Below, one piece after another: positions 54,019-62,344 of a stretch of 64,000 nt of DNA (within the stretch, counting starts at the first letter, position 1; the number at the start of each line of letters is the position of its first letter). Location: positions 62,001 to 126,000 of the forward strand of contig NZ_JANUXN010000012.1 in the NCBI RefSeq assembly GCF_025699485.1. The letters are read 5' to 3'. This stretch comes from Thauera carbonicopians (lineage in GTDB: Bacteria; Pseudomonadota; Gammaproteobacteria; Burkholderiales; Rhodocyclaceae). The position numbers and the translations under genes were made by a program. The notes beneath the pieces are model-generated. The model searched no databases. It was not told the origin of the DNA and was given only the letters and a program-made list of their open reading frames with translations.

Positions 54019-55218
54019 ATGAGCAAACAGATTCAGGACGCCTACATCGTCGCCGCGGTGCGTACGCCGGTGGCCAGGCGCAACGGTGCCTTCCGCCATG
54101 TGCGGCCCGACGACATGCTGGCTGCGGTGCTGCGCGAACTGGTGGCCCGCGTGCCCAACCTCGACGGCAACGAAATCGGCGACGTCATCACCGGCTGCGC
54201 GATGCCGGAGGCCGAGCAGGGCATGAACGTGTCGCGCATCGGCCTGCTGCTGGCCGGTCTGCCGGATGCGGTGCCCGGCATCACGATCAACCGCTTCTGC
54301 GCCTCGGGCCTGCAGGCGGTGGCGGATGCTGCCAACCGCATCCGGCTCGGCGAGGCCGACGTGATGATCGCCGCCGGTACCGAGAGCATGAGCGCGATGC
54401 CGCAGATCATGGGCAACAAGGTCAGCCTCAACCCGGAGATCTTCGCCCACGCCGAGAACGTCGACATCGCCTACGGCATGGGCCTGACCGCCGAGCGCGT
54501 CGCCGCGCAATGGTCGGTGAGCCGTGAGGACCAGGATGCCTTCGCGGCCGAATCCCATCGCCGCGCCTGCGCCGCGATCGCGGCCGGGCAGTTCGATGCT
54601 GAAATCATGCCTTATGCGGTGAAGTCCTGGCTGCCGGGCGAAGGTGGCACGGTGCGCATCGCCGAGCGCGTGCTGTCGCACGACGAGGGGCCGCGGCTGG
54701 ACTCGACGGCGGCAACGCTGGCGAAGCTGCGGCCGGTGTTCGCCGCGCGCGGCTCGGTGACGGCGGGCAACAGCTCGCAGATGTCCGATGGCGCTGCCGC
54801 CGTGCTGCTGATGAGCGAGGTCGCGATCAAGCGCTACAACCTGGCGCCGATCGCCCGCTTCGCATCCTACGCGGTGGCCGGCGTACCGCCCGAGGTGATG
54901 GGCATCGGCCCGGTGGAGGCCATTCCGCGTGCGCTGCGGCGGGCCGGGCTGGGCATCGACGACATCGGCTGGACCGAGCTCAACGAGGCTTTTGCCGCCC
55001 AGGCGCTGGCGGTGATGCGCCAGCTCGACCTGGATCCGGTGAAGGTGAATCCGCTCGGCGGCGCGATCGCGCTCGGCCATCCGCTGGGGGCGACCGGCGC
55101 GATCCGCACCGCGACGCTGATGGCCGCGATGCAGCGCGATCCAGGGCTGCGCCACGGTATGATCAGCATGTGCATCGGCACCGGCATGGGGGCGGCGGGC
55201 ATCTTCGAGCGGGTCTGA
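54019..55218 (+). CDS. fadA: Acetyl-CoA C-acyltransferase (FadA-type thiolase)
   Basis: A 399-residue thiolase paired with the FadN-type enzyme. The catalytic Cys lies in NRFCASGLQAVADAANRI, the His in LGHPLGATGAIR and the second Cys in SMCIGTGMGAAG; NEAFAAQALAVMR is conserved. It performs the last beta-oxidation step. It completes the second of two enzyme sets in this island. Confidence 0.94.
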   Translation: MSKQIQDAYIVAAVRTPVARRNGAFRHVRPDDMLAAVLRELVARVPNLDGNEIGDVITGCAMPEAEQGMNVSRIGLLLAGLPDAVPGITINRFCASGLQAVADAANRIRLGEADVMIAAGTESMSAMPQIMGNKVSLNPEIFAHAENVDIAYGMGLTAERVAAQWSVSREDQDAFAAESHRRACAAIAAGQFDAEIMPYAVKSWLPGEGGTVRIAERVLSHDEGPRLDSTAATLAKLRPVFAARGSVTAGNSSQMSDGAAAVLLMSEVAIKRYNLAPIARFASYAVAGVPPEVMGIGPVEAIPRALRRAGLGIDDIGWTELNEAFAAQALAVMRQLDLDPVKVNPLGGAIALGHPLGATGAIRTATLMAAMQRDPGLRHGMISMCIGTGMGAAGIFERV

Positions 55219-55220
55219 CG

Positions 55221-55260
55221 GTTTTCCTCCGACGGCGGCGGGAGCCGCCTCGGGGGAAAC
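55221..55260. terminator. Bidirectional hairpin between fadA and the YdcF-family gene
   Basis: An imperfect long stem (55221-55239 against 55244-55260) with a GGGA loop lies between convergent stops at 55218 and 55267. The outer part pairs T-rich with A-rich bases, which suits termination in both directions. Confidence 0.5.
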
Positions 55261-55266
55261 GCCTGC

Positions 55267-56043
55267 TCAGCGCGACAGGCGATAGGCGAGCCGCCCCAGC
55301 GCTTCATGCAGGGCGAACCAGCCGGCGTAGGCGCTGTTCGGGTTGGGCAGTTCCGCCAGCATGCTGTGTTCGGCTGCCTGTTCGCCATGGTCGACAAGCC
55401 AGGCGGTCGGCGCCGGCTGCACGATCAGTCCCGCCGCTTCGAATTCGGCCTGGGCACGCGGCATGTGGGCGGCGTGGGTCACCAGCAGAATGCGCCGCAT
55501 GCCGGTCGTATCGAGAATCGCACTGGCGTAGCGGGCATTCTCCCGGGTGTCGCGCGAGCGCTCTTCCACCCATTGCACGGCCAGGCCGAAATCCTCTTCC
55601 AGCGCGGCTTTCATCAGCACCGCTTCCGGCGTCTTGCCGGCGGCACCGCCGCCGCTCACCAGAATGGGCAGCCCGGTCGCACGCGCCAGGTGTGCGCCAT
55701 AGCGCAAGCGTTCGAGTGCCAGGCGGTTCACCGTTTCGCCGCCGAATTCGGGCGCGTAGGAGCGCCGGCCGGCGCCGAGGATCACGATGGCGTCCGCATT
55801 GCGGGCAGCGTCGGGCGGCAGCGGCGCGGGGTCTTCGACCTGCGCTGCCAGCCAGTTCACGCTTGCAGGCGTGCTCAGCAACAGGCCGAGGGCCAGGCCG
55901 CTCCAGCCCAGGGTTCGCCCCAGGCGTGGAAAGCGGCCGAGCATGGCCAGGCCGAGGGCAATCGGCAGCAGCGGCAGCAGCGGCGGCAGGGCGAATGCGG
56001 CAGCCAGCTTCTTGAGCGAGAAGAGCAGCAGGGAAAGATCCAT
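55267..56043 (-). CDS. YdcF/ElyC-family envelope protein (DUF218)
   Basis: A 258-residue protein. Two N-terminal membrane helices (about residues 8-65) are followed by a DUF218 domain from residue ~80, with ADAIVILGAG, LVSGGG and the ERSRDTRENARYA segment characteristic of the ElyC/SanA/YdcF group. Some relatives influence undecaprenyl-phosphate lipid use and envelope integrity; the reaction is unknown. It converges on fadA. Confidence 0.85.
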   Translation of the reverse strand: MDLSLLLFSLKKLAAAFALPPLLPLLPIALGLAMLGRFPRLGRTLGWSGLALGLLLSTPASVNWLAAQVEDPAPLPPDAARNADAIVILGAGRRSYAPEFGGETVNRLALERLRYGAHLARATGLPILVSGGGAAGKTPEAVLMKAALEEDFGLAVQWVEERSRDTRENARYASAILDTTGMRRILLVTHAAHMPRAQAEFEAAGLIVQPAPTAWLVDHGEQAAEHSMLAELPNPNSAYAGWFALHEALGRLAYRLSR

Positions 56044-56240
56044 CGGGCTTCGGGTTCCTGGGTTCGTGCCTGGGTTTGTGGTCGGCAGAGGCGGGCAGTA
56101 TTATCGGGCGAATTCCGTCCCGGGCCGTGTTTGCCGATGATGCCTCTACTGCCGATGCCAGCGAGTACCGCATGCCTGTCCGATTTCGGCGCTGCCGCTG
56201 CCGGCGATTCGATGCCGTTGCCGGGCAGGAGGGTGGCCGG

Positions 56241-56795
56241 ATGAGTTTGCGGCAAGCCCTGTGGATTCTCGTCCTGCTGCTGCTGGTGCTGGCCGGCTGG
56301 CAGTTCCTGCGTGCGGTGTGGCTCAGCCGCGATCCGATGTCCCCGTCCGAGGCCACGGCTGCTTCGGCCACCGCTCCCGGGCAGCCGGTGATGACTGCTG
56401 CGGCAGGCGAGGAGGACGGCGGCGAAGGCTTCGACTATGCACCAAGACTGAATGCGGCCACTGCCGATGCCGCTGTCGGGAACGAGCCGGAAGCATTCCG
56501 TTCGACATTGGAAACACAGCGCTTGCGGCGCCTGCTCGACGGTCAGCAGGCGCTGGTCGATCAGCAGCGTGCCGAGATCGAGACACTGCAGGCCGAAGTC
56601 GCCGGGTTGCGGCAGCAGCTCGAAGAGTCTCTGCATGCGCAGCCGCCACAGTCGATGGCTTCGCCCGAATACGCCGAAGCCACGCGCCTGGCCGAGCAGG
56701 GCCTGGACGCCGAAGAGATTGCGGCGCGCTGCGGCATCAGCATTGCCGAAGCGGGCTTGCTGGTGTCCCTTGCACGCAGCGGAGGCCACCGGTGA
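56241..56795 (+). CDS. DUF2802 domain protein, membrane-anchored
   Basis: A 184-residue protein with one N-terminal membrane helix (about residues 8-27). An acidic linker follows, then a coiled coil (about 88-130: RRLLDGQQALVDQQRAEIETLQAE), and finally a C-terminal helix-turn-helix-like segment ATRLAEQGLDAEEIAARCGISIAEAGLLVSLA, the DUF2802 signature. GGAGGG lies about 8 bases upstream of ATG 56241. Such genes commonly lie in flagellar or motility loci; here the next genes are a SPOR protein and fliW. Function is unknown. Confidence 0.75.
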   Translation: MSLRQALWILVLLLLVLAGWQFLRAVWLSRDPMSPSEATAASATAPGQPVMTAAAGEEDGGEGFDYAPRLNAATADAAVGNEPEAFRSTLETQRLRRLLDGQQALVDQQRAEIETLQAEVAGLRQQLEESLHAQPPQSMASPEYAEATRLAEQGLDAEEIAARCGISIAEAGLLVSLARSGGHR

Positions 56796-57364
56796 CGGCA
56801 GCGCGGCGAAGCCAACGCAATGCCGCGCTACGCATGGCTGGTGCTGCCCTGCTGGCGGCGATTGCCGCCCTGCTTGCGGCGCTGACGCTCGAACAGAAGG
56901 TGCCTGACGATGGCGCCCGCCCGATGGCGGATGCCGTCGCACCGGCGCCTTCGCTCGGCAGCGGCTTGTTCGCACCGATGGAGGCGGGTATCGCCGCAGC
57001 AGGCGATTCAGCCGCCGTCCGCGGGGCTGCTCCGGAGCCGGTGCAGACGCCTGTGGAGACGGCCGTGCCCGTGCCGTCGCCCGCAAGCAGCCCGGCAACC
57101 GAAGCCGCGGTGCCGGTGCTGGCCGACGCGCCGCCGGCGCCGGCGGAGGGATACCGGATCCAGCTCGGCGTGTTCGGCGATCCGGCCAATGCGCTTGCGC
57201 TGCAGCGGACGCTTGCCGCCCAGGGTTTGCAGGCCGGCATCCAGAGCCGCGTCGTGCTCGGCCCCTTCGCCGACCGCGAGGCCGCGCAAAAAGCCCAGGC
57301 CGCACTGCGCTCGGCGGGGGTCGAGGCGGGTATGCTATTGGCACCAGAGAAGAAAAGGCGCTGA
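56792..57364 (+). CDS. SPOR-domain protein
   Basis: A 190-residue protein. Residues ~14-34 form a membrane anchor. A Pro/Ala/Val-rich linker spans about 45-115. The C-terminal SPOR domain (about 118-190) has YRIQLGVFGDPANALALQRTL and VVLGPFADREAAQKAQAAL. SPOR domains bind denuded peptidoglycan glycans at division septa. GTG 56792 overlaps the preceding stop by four bases, with GGAGG upstream. Confidence 0.82.
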   Translation: MTAARRSQRNAALRMAGAALLAAIAALLAALTLEQKVPDDGARPMADAVAPAPSLGSGLFAPMEAGIAAAGDSAAVRGAAPEPVQTPVETAVPVPSPASSPATEAAVPVLADAPPAPAEGYRIQLGVFGDPANALALQRTLAAQGLQAGIQSRVVLGPFADREAAQKAQAALRSAGVEAGMLLAPEKKRR

Positions 57365-57407
57365 GGCCCGATATCTGGCCCGATTCATTCCATCCAGGGG
57401 AGCATCC

Positions 57408-57851
57408 ATGCAAATCAGGAGTCCGGAGTTCGGTACCGTCGAGGTTGCCGACGATCGCATCATCGAGTTTCCCGCCGGCCTGCCCGGTTTCGAGCAATGC
57501 CGCCGCTTCGCGCTGGTGCATGAAGAAGGGCGCGAGGCAGAGGTCTTCCTGCTGCAGTCGGTGGACGAACCCGATGTGGCATTCTCGATCACCGCACCGA
57601 TGCGGCTCGGCGTGAATCTCGAATTCGCCCTGAGCGACGAGGACGTGGCCTTGTTGGAGCTCGAAGGCGTCGACGACGTCGCGGTGGCGATCATCGTGCG
57701 CTCTCAAAGCGCTGAAGAAGCCGGGCCGGCCAGCGCCGGGCTGAGCGCCAACTTCATGGCGCCGCTCGTCTTCAATACCCGGGCCCGCAAGGGGATGCAG
57801 AAAGTGATCAACCGCCTCGGCTGCGAGGTCACGCTGCGCCAGCAGGACTGA
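57408..57851 (+). CDS. fliW: Flagellar assembly factor FliW
   Basis: A 147-residue FliW. Motifs FGTVEVADDRIIEFPAGLPGFE, SVDEPDVAFSI and APLVFNTRARKGMQKVI are family signatures. FliW binds flagellin and, in partner species, antagonises CsrA to match flagellin translation to assembly. No flagellin or csrA gene is visible in the window, so it is detached from its partners. It follows the DUF2802-SPOR pair by 43 bases. Confidence 0.9.
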   Translation: MQIRSPEFGTVEVADDRIIEFPAGLPGFEQCRRFALVHEEGREAEVFLLQSVDEPDVAFSITAPMRLGVNLEFALSDEDVALLELEGVDDVAVAIIVRSQSAEEAGPASAGLSANFMAPLVFNTRARKGMQKVINRLGCEVTLRQQD

Positions 57852-57925
57852 ACGAAGCGCCGGCCTGCCTGCGGGAGACTGGCGTGCGGTTTAGAATGTG
57901 GGCCTTTGTCCAACGAGGTTGAACC

Positions 57926-58306
57926 ATGGCCCGCACCATCATCTCCACGCCCAACGCGCCTGCCGCCATCGGCCCCTATTCGCAGGCCGTCAAGGTCGGC
58001 AACCAGGTCTTCCTGTCCGGCCAGATCGGCCTCGATCCCGCCAGCATGCAGATGGTCGAAGGCATCGAAGCCCAGGCCGTGCGGGTGTTCGAGAACCTGA
58101 AGGCGGTGGCCGAAGCGGCCGGCACCTCGTTCGCCGCCGTCGCCAAGATCACCATCTATCTGACCGACCTGGCCAATTTCGGTGTCGTCAATGAAGTGAT
58201 GACGCGCTATTTCGCCGAGCCCTATCCGGCCCGCGCCACCGTCGGCGTGCGCGAGCTGCCGCGCGGCGCACTGGTCGAGGCCGACCTGACCATCGTGCTC
58301 GACTGA
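57926..58306 (+). CDS. ridA: Reactive intermediate/imine deaminase RidA
   Basis: A 126-residue RidA (YjgF/YER057c/UK114) protein. [31 protein letters not shown], and [20 protein letters not shown], with the catalytic Arg in PARATV, are all present. It hydrolyses toxic 2-aminoacrylate-type enamines. recG starts 13 bases downstream, a conserved pairing. Confidence 0.95.
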   Translation: MARTIISTPNAPAAIGPYSQAVKVGNQVFLSGQIGLDPASMQMVEGIEAQAVRVFENLKAVAEAAGTSFAAVAKITIYLTDLANFGVVNEVMTRYFAEPYPARATVGVRELPRGALVEADLTIVLD

Positions 58307-58319
58307 TACCGGCTCCGCA

Positions 58320-60446
58320 GTGGCCCGCGCGAAGCAAGCCGCCGCCCGGACCGATGCCGCCGATGCAAAGCCCGGCCGGGAGGCGTCATCTCCCGCCCGG
58401 CCCCCCGCGCCGCAGCCGTGGCCGGGCGTGGGAGCACAGCTCGCCGGACTGCTGGCCAAGCTCGACCTTCGTGGCCCGCGGGATCTGCTGCTGCACCTGC
58501 CGCTGCGCTACGAGGACGAAACCCGGCTGACGCCGATTGCCGACGCCCGGCCGGGTTTCCTCGCCCAGGTCGAAGGCGAGGTAGCGTCGTGCGAAGTGGT
58601 ATTGCGCCCTCGGCGGCAGCTCGTCGTCCGCATTCGCGATGCTTCGGGCGTGCTGGTGGCACGCTGGCTCAATTTCTACCCCTCGCAGCAGAAGCAGCTT
58701 GCCGTGGGGCGCCGGGTGCGCCTGTTCGGCGAGCCGCGCGTCGGCTTCTTCGGCGTCGAGATGGTGCACCCCCGCGTGCGGCCGGTGGAAGAGGGCGAGC
58801 CGCTGCCCGAAGCCTTGACGCCGGTCTATCCGGCTACCGCCGGGGTGGGCCAGGCGACGCTGCGCAAGCTGATCGACCGTGCGCTGACGAGCGAGCCGCT
58901 CGACGATCCGCTGCCGCCGGACGTACTGCGCGCACTGCGTCTACCGGGCTTCGCCGAAGCCTTGCGCGCGCTGCATCATCCGGCGCCCGATGCCGACCCG
59001 GCGGCGCTCGAGCTGCGCGAACACCCCGCCTGGCGCCGCATCAAGTTCGAGGAACTGCTGGTGCAGCAGATGTCGCTGCGGCGTGCCTACAACGCCCGCC
59101 GCGCGCGCCGGGCGGTGCCGCTGCCGGTGCAGGACCGCCTGCCGCGCGCGCTGCTCGAAAACCTGCCTTTCCGGCCCACCGGCGCGCAGCGGCGCGCCGT
59201 GGCCGAGATCGCCGCCGACCTGGCTGCGCCGCATCCGATGCAGCGCCTGCTGCAGGGCGATGTCGGCAGCGGCAAGACCCTGGTCGCCGCGCTGGTGATG
59301 CTGCAGGCAGTGGATAACGGCTGGCAGGCGGCGATGATGGCGCCCACCGAGATCCTCGCCGAACAGCACTGGCGCAAGCTGTCGGACTGGCTCGCGCCGC
59401 TCGGCCTCGAAGTCGCCTGGCTGTCGGGCAGCCGCAGGAAGCGCGAGCGCGAAGCCATGCTCGAACGCCTGCACAGCGGCGAGCTGCTGCTCGCCGTCGG
59501 CACCCATGCGCTGATCGAAAATCCGGTGACGATGCCGCGGCTGGCGCTGGCGGTGGTCGACGAGCAGCACCGCTTCGGCGTGCGCCAGCGCCTGGCCCTG
59601 CGCGAGAAAGGCGAGGAAAACCGCCGCCCGCACATGCTGATGATGTCGGCGACGCCGATCCCGCGCACGCTGGCGATGACGCACTACGCCGACCTCGACG
59701 TCTCGGTGCTGGACGAACTGCCGCCCGGACGCACGCCGATCCGCACCAAGCTCGCATCCGACGCCCGCCGCGACGAAGTGGTCGAACGCGTGCGCCAGGC
59801 CTGCCTCGGCGGCCGCCAGGCCTATTGGGTGTGCCCGCTGATCGAGGAATCCGAAGCCCTGCAGTTGCAGACGGCGGTCGAGACTTTCGAGGCCCTGGCC
59901 GAAGCGCTGCCCGAACTGCGTGTCGGCCTGGTGCACGGCCGGCTCAAGGCGGACGAAAAGTCGGCGACGATGAAAGCCTTCGCCGCCGGCGAAATCGACG
60001 TGCTGGTCGCCACCACCGTCATCGAGGTCGGTGTCGACGTGCCGAATGCCAGCCTGATGGTCATCGAGCACGCCGAACGCTTCGGCCTCGCCCAGCTGCA
60101 CCAGCTGCGCGGCCGCGTCGGCCGCGGCAGCGCCGAATCGGCCTGCATCCTGATCTACGCCCAGCCGCTGTCGCAGACCGGCCGCGAACGCCTGAAAGTG
60201 ATCTACGAGAACACCGACGGCTTCGAGATCGCCCGCGCCGACCTGCGCATCCGCGGCCCCGGCGAATTCGTCGGCGCCCGCCAGAGCGGCCTGCCGCTGC
60301 TGCGCTACGCGAGCCTGGAGAACGACACCGGCCTGATCGAGCCCGCGCGCGAACTCGCCGAGCGCATGCTGCGCGACATGCCGGAAGCGGCCGAACGCCT
60401 GATGCAGCGCTGGCTGGGCGGGCGCGAGGCGCTGCTGCGGGCGTAG
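58320..60446 (+). CDS. recG: ATP-dependent DNA helicase RecG
   Basis: A 708-residue replication-fork remodelling helicase. An N-terminal wedge/OB domain (about residues 40-250) is followed by helicase motifs I (LLQGDVGSGKTLVA), Ia (MAPTEILAEQHW), II (VVDEQHRFGVRQR), III (MMSATPIPRTLAMT), V (VATTVIEVGVDVPNA) and VI (QLHQLRGRVGRG). The C-terminal end (RGPGEFVGARQSGLPLLRYA) is the RecG hook region. GTG at 58320 is the start. It converges on the integron integrase with a 26-base gap. Confidence 0.95.
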   Translation: MARAKQAAARTDAADAKPGREASSPARPPAPQPWPGVGAQLAGLLAKLDLRGPRDLLLHLPLRYEDETRLTPIADARPGFLAQVEGEVASCEVVLRPRRQLVVRIRDASGVLVARWLNFYPSQQKQLAVGRRVRLFGEPRVGFFGVEMVHPRVRPVEEGEPLPEALTPVYPATAGVGQATLRKLIDRALTSEPLDDPLPPDVLRALRLPGFAEALRALHHPAPDADPAALELREHPAWRRIKFEELLVQQMSLRRAYNARRARRAVPLPVQDRLPRALLENLPFRPTGAQRRAVAEIAADLAAPHPMQRLLQGDVGSGKTLVAALVMLQAVDNGWQAAMMAPTEILAEQHWRKLSDWLAPLGLEVAWLSGSRRKREREAMLERLHSGELLLAVGTHALIENPVTMPRLALAVVDEQHRFGVRQRLALREKGEENRRPHMLMMSATPIPRTLAMTHYADLDVSVLDELPPGRTPIRTKLASDARRDEVVERVRQACLGGRQAYWVCPLIEESEALQLQTAVETFEALAEALPELRVGLVHGRLKADEKSATMKAFAAGEIDVLVATTVIEVGVDVPNASLMVIEHAERFGLAQLHQLRGRVGRGSAESACILIYAQPLSQTGRERLKVIYENTDGFEIARADLRIRGPGEFVGARQSGLPLLRYASLENDTGLIEPARELAERMLRDMPEAAERLMQRWLGGREALLRA

Positions 60447-60472
60447 CCGGAAAAGCGTCCGGGATCTGCTTC

Positions 60473-61837
60473 TCAAACCCTGTCCAGCGGACTCACCACC
60501 CCCAGCCCGCCGCGGTTGAGCACATGGGTGTAGATCATCGTCGTCTTCACATCGGCGTGACCAAGCAATTCCTGCACGGTACGGATGTCGTAGCCACCTT
60601 CCAGCATGTGGGTGGCAAAACTGTGGCGCAAGGCATGGCAGCTCACCGGCTTGTCGATGCCCGCCGCTTTCGCCGCAGCATGAACCGCCTTCTGCAAGCT
60701 GCTCTCATGCAGGTGATGACGCCTCACGGTGCCGTCGCGCGGGTCGGCCGCCAGCCGACTGGCGGGAAAAACATACTGCCAACCCCATTCTCGCGCCGCA
60801 CCCGGATACTTGCGCGCCAGCGCATCAGGCAGATACACGGCCCCGGCCCCCAGCGCGAGGTCGTCACGATGCAAGGACCGGACTTTGTCCAGATGGCGCC
60901 GCAGCGGCTCAATCAGACGCTGCGGTAGCGGAACCACGCGATCCTTCTGGCCCTTGCCGTCGCGCACCACGATCTGGCCATAGGCAAAGTCGACATCCTT
61001 GATCCTCACGCGCAAGCATTCCATCAGGCGCATTCCGGTTCCGTACAGCAGTGCAGCCATCGTCGCCGGCATGCCCTGCAAAGCCGCCAGCAGTCGCCTC
61101 ACCTCGTCCGCCGTCAACACCACCGGCAAGCGCTGCGGACGCTTCGCGCACGCAAAAGCGCCCAGCTCGCCCAAGGGCTGTTCCAGCGCCTGAGCGTAAA
61201 AGAACACCAGCGCATTGAGCGCCTGATTCTGCGTATTGGCCGCCACTTGCCCCTGCACTGCAAGAGCTTGCAGAAAAGCCTTCACCTGTGCTGCCCCCAC
61301 CTGCGCTGGGTCGCGACCGCCGATAAAGCGCAGATAGCGCTCAAGCCATCCAAGATAGGCTTGCTCAGTGCGAATCGAATAATTGCGCTGTCGGATCACC
61401 GCTACCAGGCGGTCACCCGGTGTAGGCCGCGAACCGCCATCGTCATTTCCCGTGGGCAAGGACGGCGGACTGGTCATTGCGCGTGCAATCGTTGGATGGC
61501 TTGCCCCCAGGGTACGCCCCCCTTCGCGCCAGAACGCCCAATCCACCTCGGTCGCTGCAGGCGCCCCCACCATTGTCAACAAGTGGCGCACCGCATCAAC
61601 CGCCTGCGTAAACTGCCACGCAGGAATTCCGTCTACCCTGCCCAGCTCACCCAACCAGGACTCCACTGTGGCTGCCGAGTGAGTGGCGAGGCGCTGGCCG
61701 TCAGCGGCCTTGACATAGGCCGCGGCGTGGCGGGCGTACCACTGCAGCGCCGCCGGTTTCACACCGGATTCAGTGAGTGAAAACCGGTACTTACGCCAGA
61801 AGCGGGCTACCGTGTCGGAGTGGTTTGACAAGGTCAT
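60473..61837 (-). CDS. intI: Integron integrase with N-terminal extension
   Basis: A 454-residue tyrosine recombinase. Catalytic residues are R270 ([14 protein letters not shown]), H401/R404 ([12 protein letters not shown]), H427 and nucleophile Y436 ([10 protein letters not shown]). The segment around residues 340-360 ([20 protein letters not shown]) is the extra patch found only in integron integrases, where it binds bases flipped from folded attC sites. The usual length is about 320-340 residues. Here a second, diverged core-binding-like domain (about residues 1-115) and a linker precede the normal one (138-235). It is divergent from the cassette array and preceded by attI. Confidence 0.93.
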   Translation of the reverse strand: MTLSNHSDTVARFWRKYRFSLTESGVKPAALQWYARHAAAYVKAADGQRLATHSAATVESWLGELGRVDGIPAWQFTQAVDAVRHLLTMVGAPAATEVDWAFWREGGRTLGASHPTIARAMTSPPSLPTGNDDGGSRPTPGDRLVAVIRQRNYSIRTEQAYLGWLERYLRFIGGRDPAQVGAAQVKAFLQALAVQGQVAANTQNQALNALVFFYAQALEQPLGELGAFACAKRPQRLPVVLTADEVRRLLAALQGMPATMAALLYGTGMRLMECLRVRIKDVDFAYGQIVVRDGKGQKDRVVPLPQRLIEPLRRHLDKVRSLHRDDLALGAGAVYLPDALARKYPGAAREWGWQYVFPASRLAADPRDGTVRRHHLHESSLQKAVHAAAKAAGIDKPVSCHALRHSFATHMLEGGYDIRTVQELLGHADVKTTMIYTHVLNRGGLGVVSPLDRV

Positions 61838-61971
61838 GAGCCTGGACTAACGTCATCGCCGATGCAGTTTGAAGTTGTAGGCGTAAATGCTAAACAAATA
61901 ATTTGGGGCGAGCAATATGTGGATTCCGCCTACTCATCCACCGGCCCGTTCCGTCTACTACACTGTTAGGC
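61838..61971 (+). other. attI recombination site region
   Basis: This non-coding stretch lies between the integrase start and the first cassette, and ends with GTTAGGC at 61965-61971, the simple-site sequence cut by IntI (G|TT). It is far more AT-rich than the genome. Possible promoter-like hexamers (TTGTAG at 61875-61880 and AATAAT about 16 bases later) could drive cassettes rightward, but are weak. Confidence 0.6.
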
Positions 61972-62338
61972 GGCTCAAGGAGGCTTCATGGCTAGGCACG
62001 ATTTCTCGGAACTACTTGCACTCTATCCTCAGGTCATAGAAGAGATGCCAGATATATTTACCAGCCACGAGTTCATTCTGCGCATTGCTCAACGTAACCA
62101 ACCTGCCTATGTGGAGGCCCTGTACGCCTACCGTGACGGGGGTGAGCCTTTCATGTCCGTCCACAAACAGCTCTCTACACTCCTCAATAAATGCACCGAT
62201 CTTATAGAGCCATTCGGTAGGGCATCCAGCCATGACATCTTTGGGCACTCCAACAGTTGCAGTCGGTGGCGCAAACGGTCTGCCGCCTAACAATTCATTC
62301 AAGCCGACGCCGCTTCGCGGCGCGGCTTAATTCAGGCG
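61966..62338 (+). mobile_element. Integron gene cassette 1
   Basis: The cassette starts at the T after G61965 (GTTAGGCGGC) and its attC begins with GCCGCCTAAC (62282-62291), the exact reverse complement of that start. This self-complementarity defines the cassette as one circularisable unit of 373 bases. It carries one gene on the plus strand. Confidence 0.88.
61988..62290 (+). CDS. Cassette 1 hypothetical protein
   Basis: A 100-residue, mostly helical protein with no domain I recognise. AAGGAGG lies 4 bases before the ATG, an ideal site for translation in a cassette without its own promoter. The stop TAA lies inside the first core site of attC, common for cassette genes. The end [15 protein letters not shown] resembles ends of other small cassette proteins (recalled impression). 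No signal peptide or membrane segment. Function is unknown. Confidence 0.7.
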   Translation: MARHDFSELLALYPQVIEEMPDIFTSHEFILRIAQRNQPAYVEALYAYRDGGEPFMSVHKQLSTLLNKCTDLIEPFGRASSHDIFGHSNSCSRWRKRSAA

Positions 62339-62344
62339 TTAGAG
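62285..62344 (+). repeat. attC site of cassette 1
   Basis: GCCTAAC (62285-62291) and GTTAGAG (62338-62344) are the outer core sites. Between them AAGCCG-A-CGCCGC-TTC-GCGGCG-CGGCTT folds into a long imperfect stem with one bulged base, as needed for bottom-strand recombination. Length is 60 bases, the classical 59-base element size. Confidence 0.92.

Noticed and set aside
62232-62337. Alternative frame through attC of cassette 1 giving a tail like SFKPTPLRGAA
   Set aside because: This peptide is the usual read-through of attC sequences and recurs wherever such sites exist; it is not evidence of a gene.
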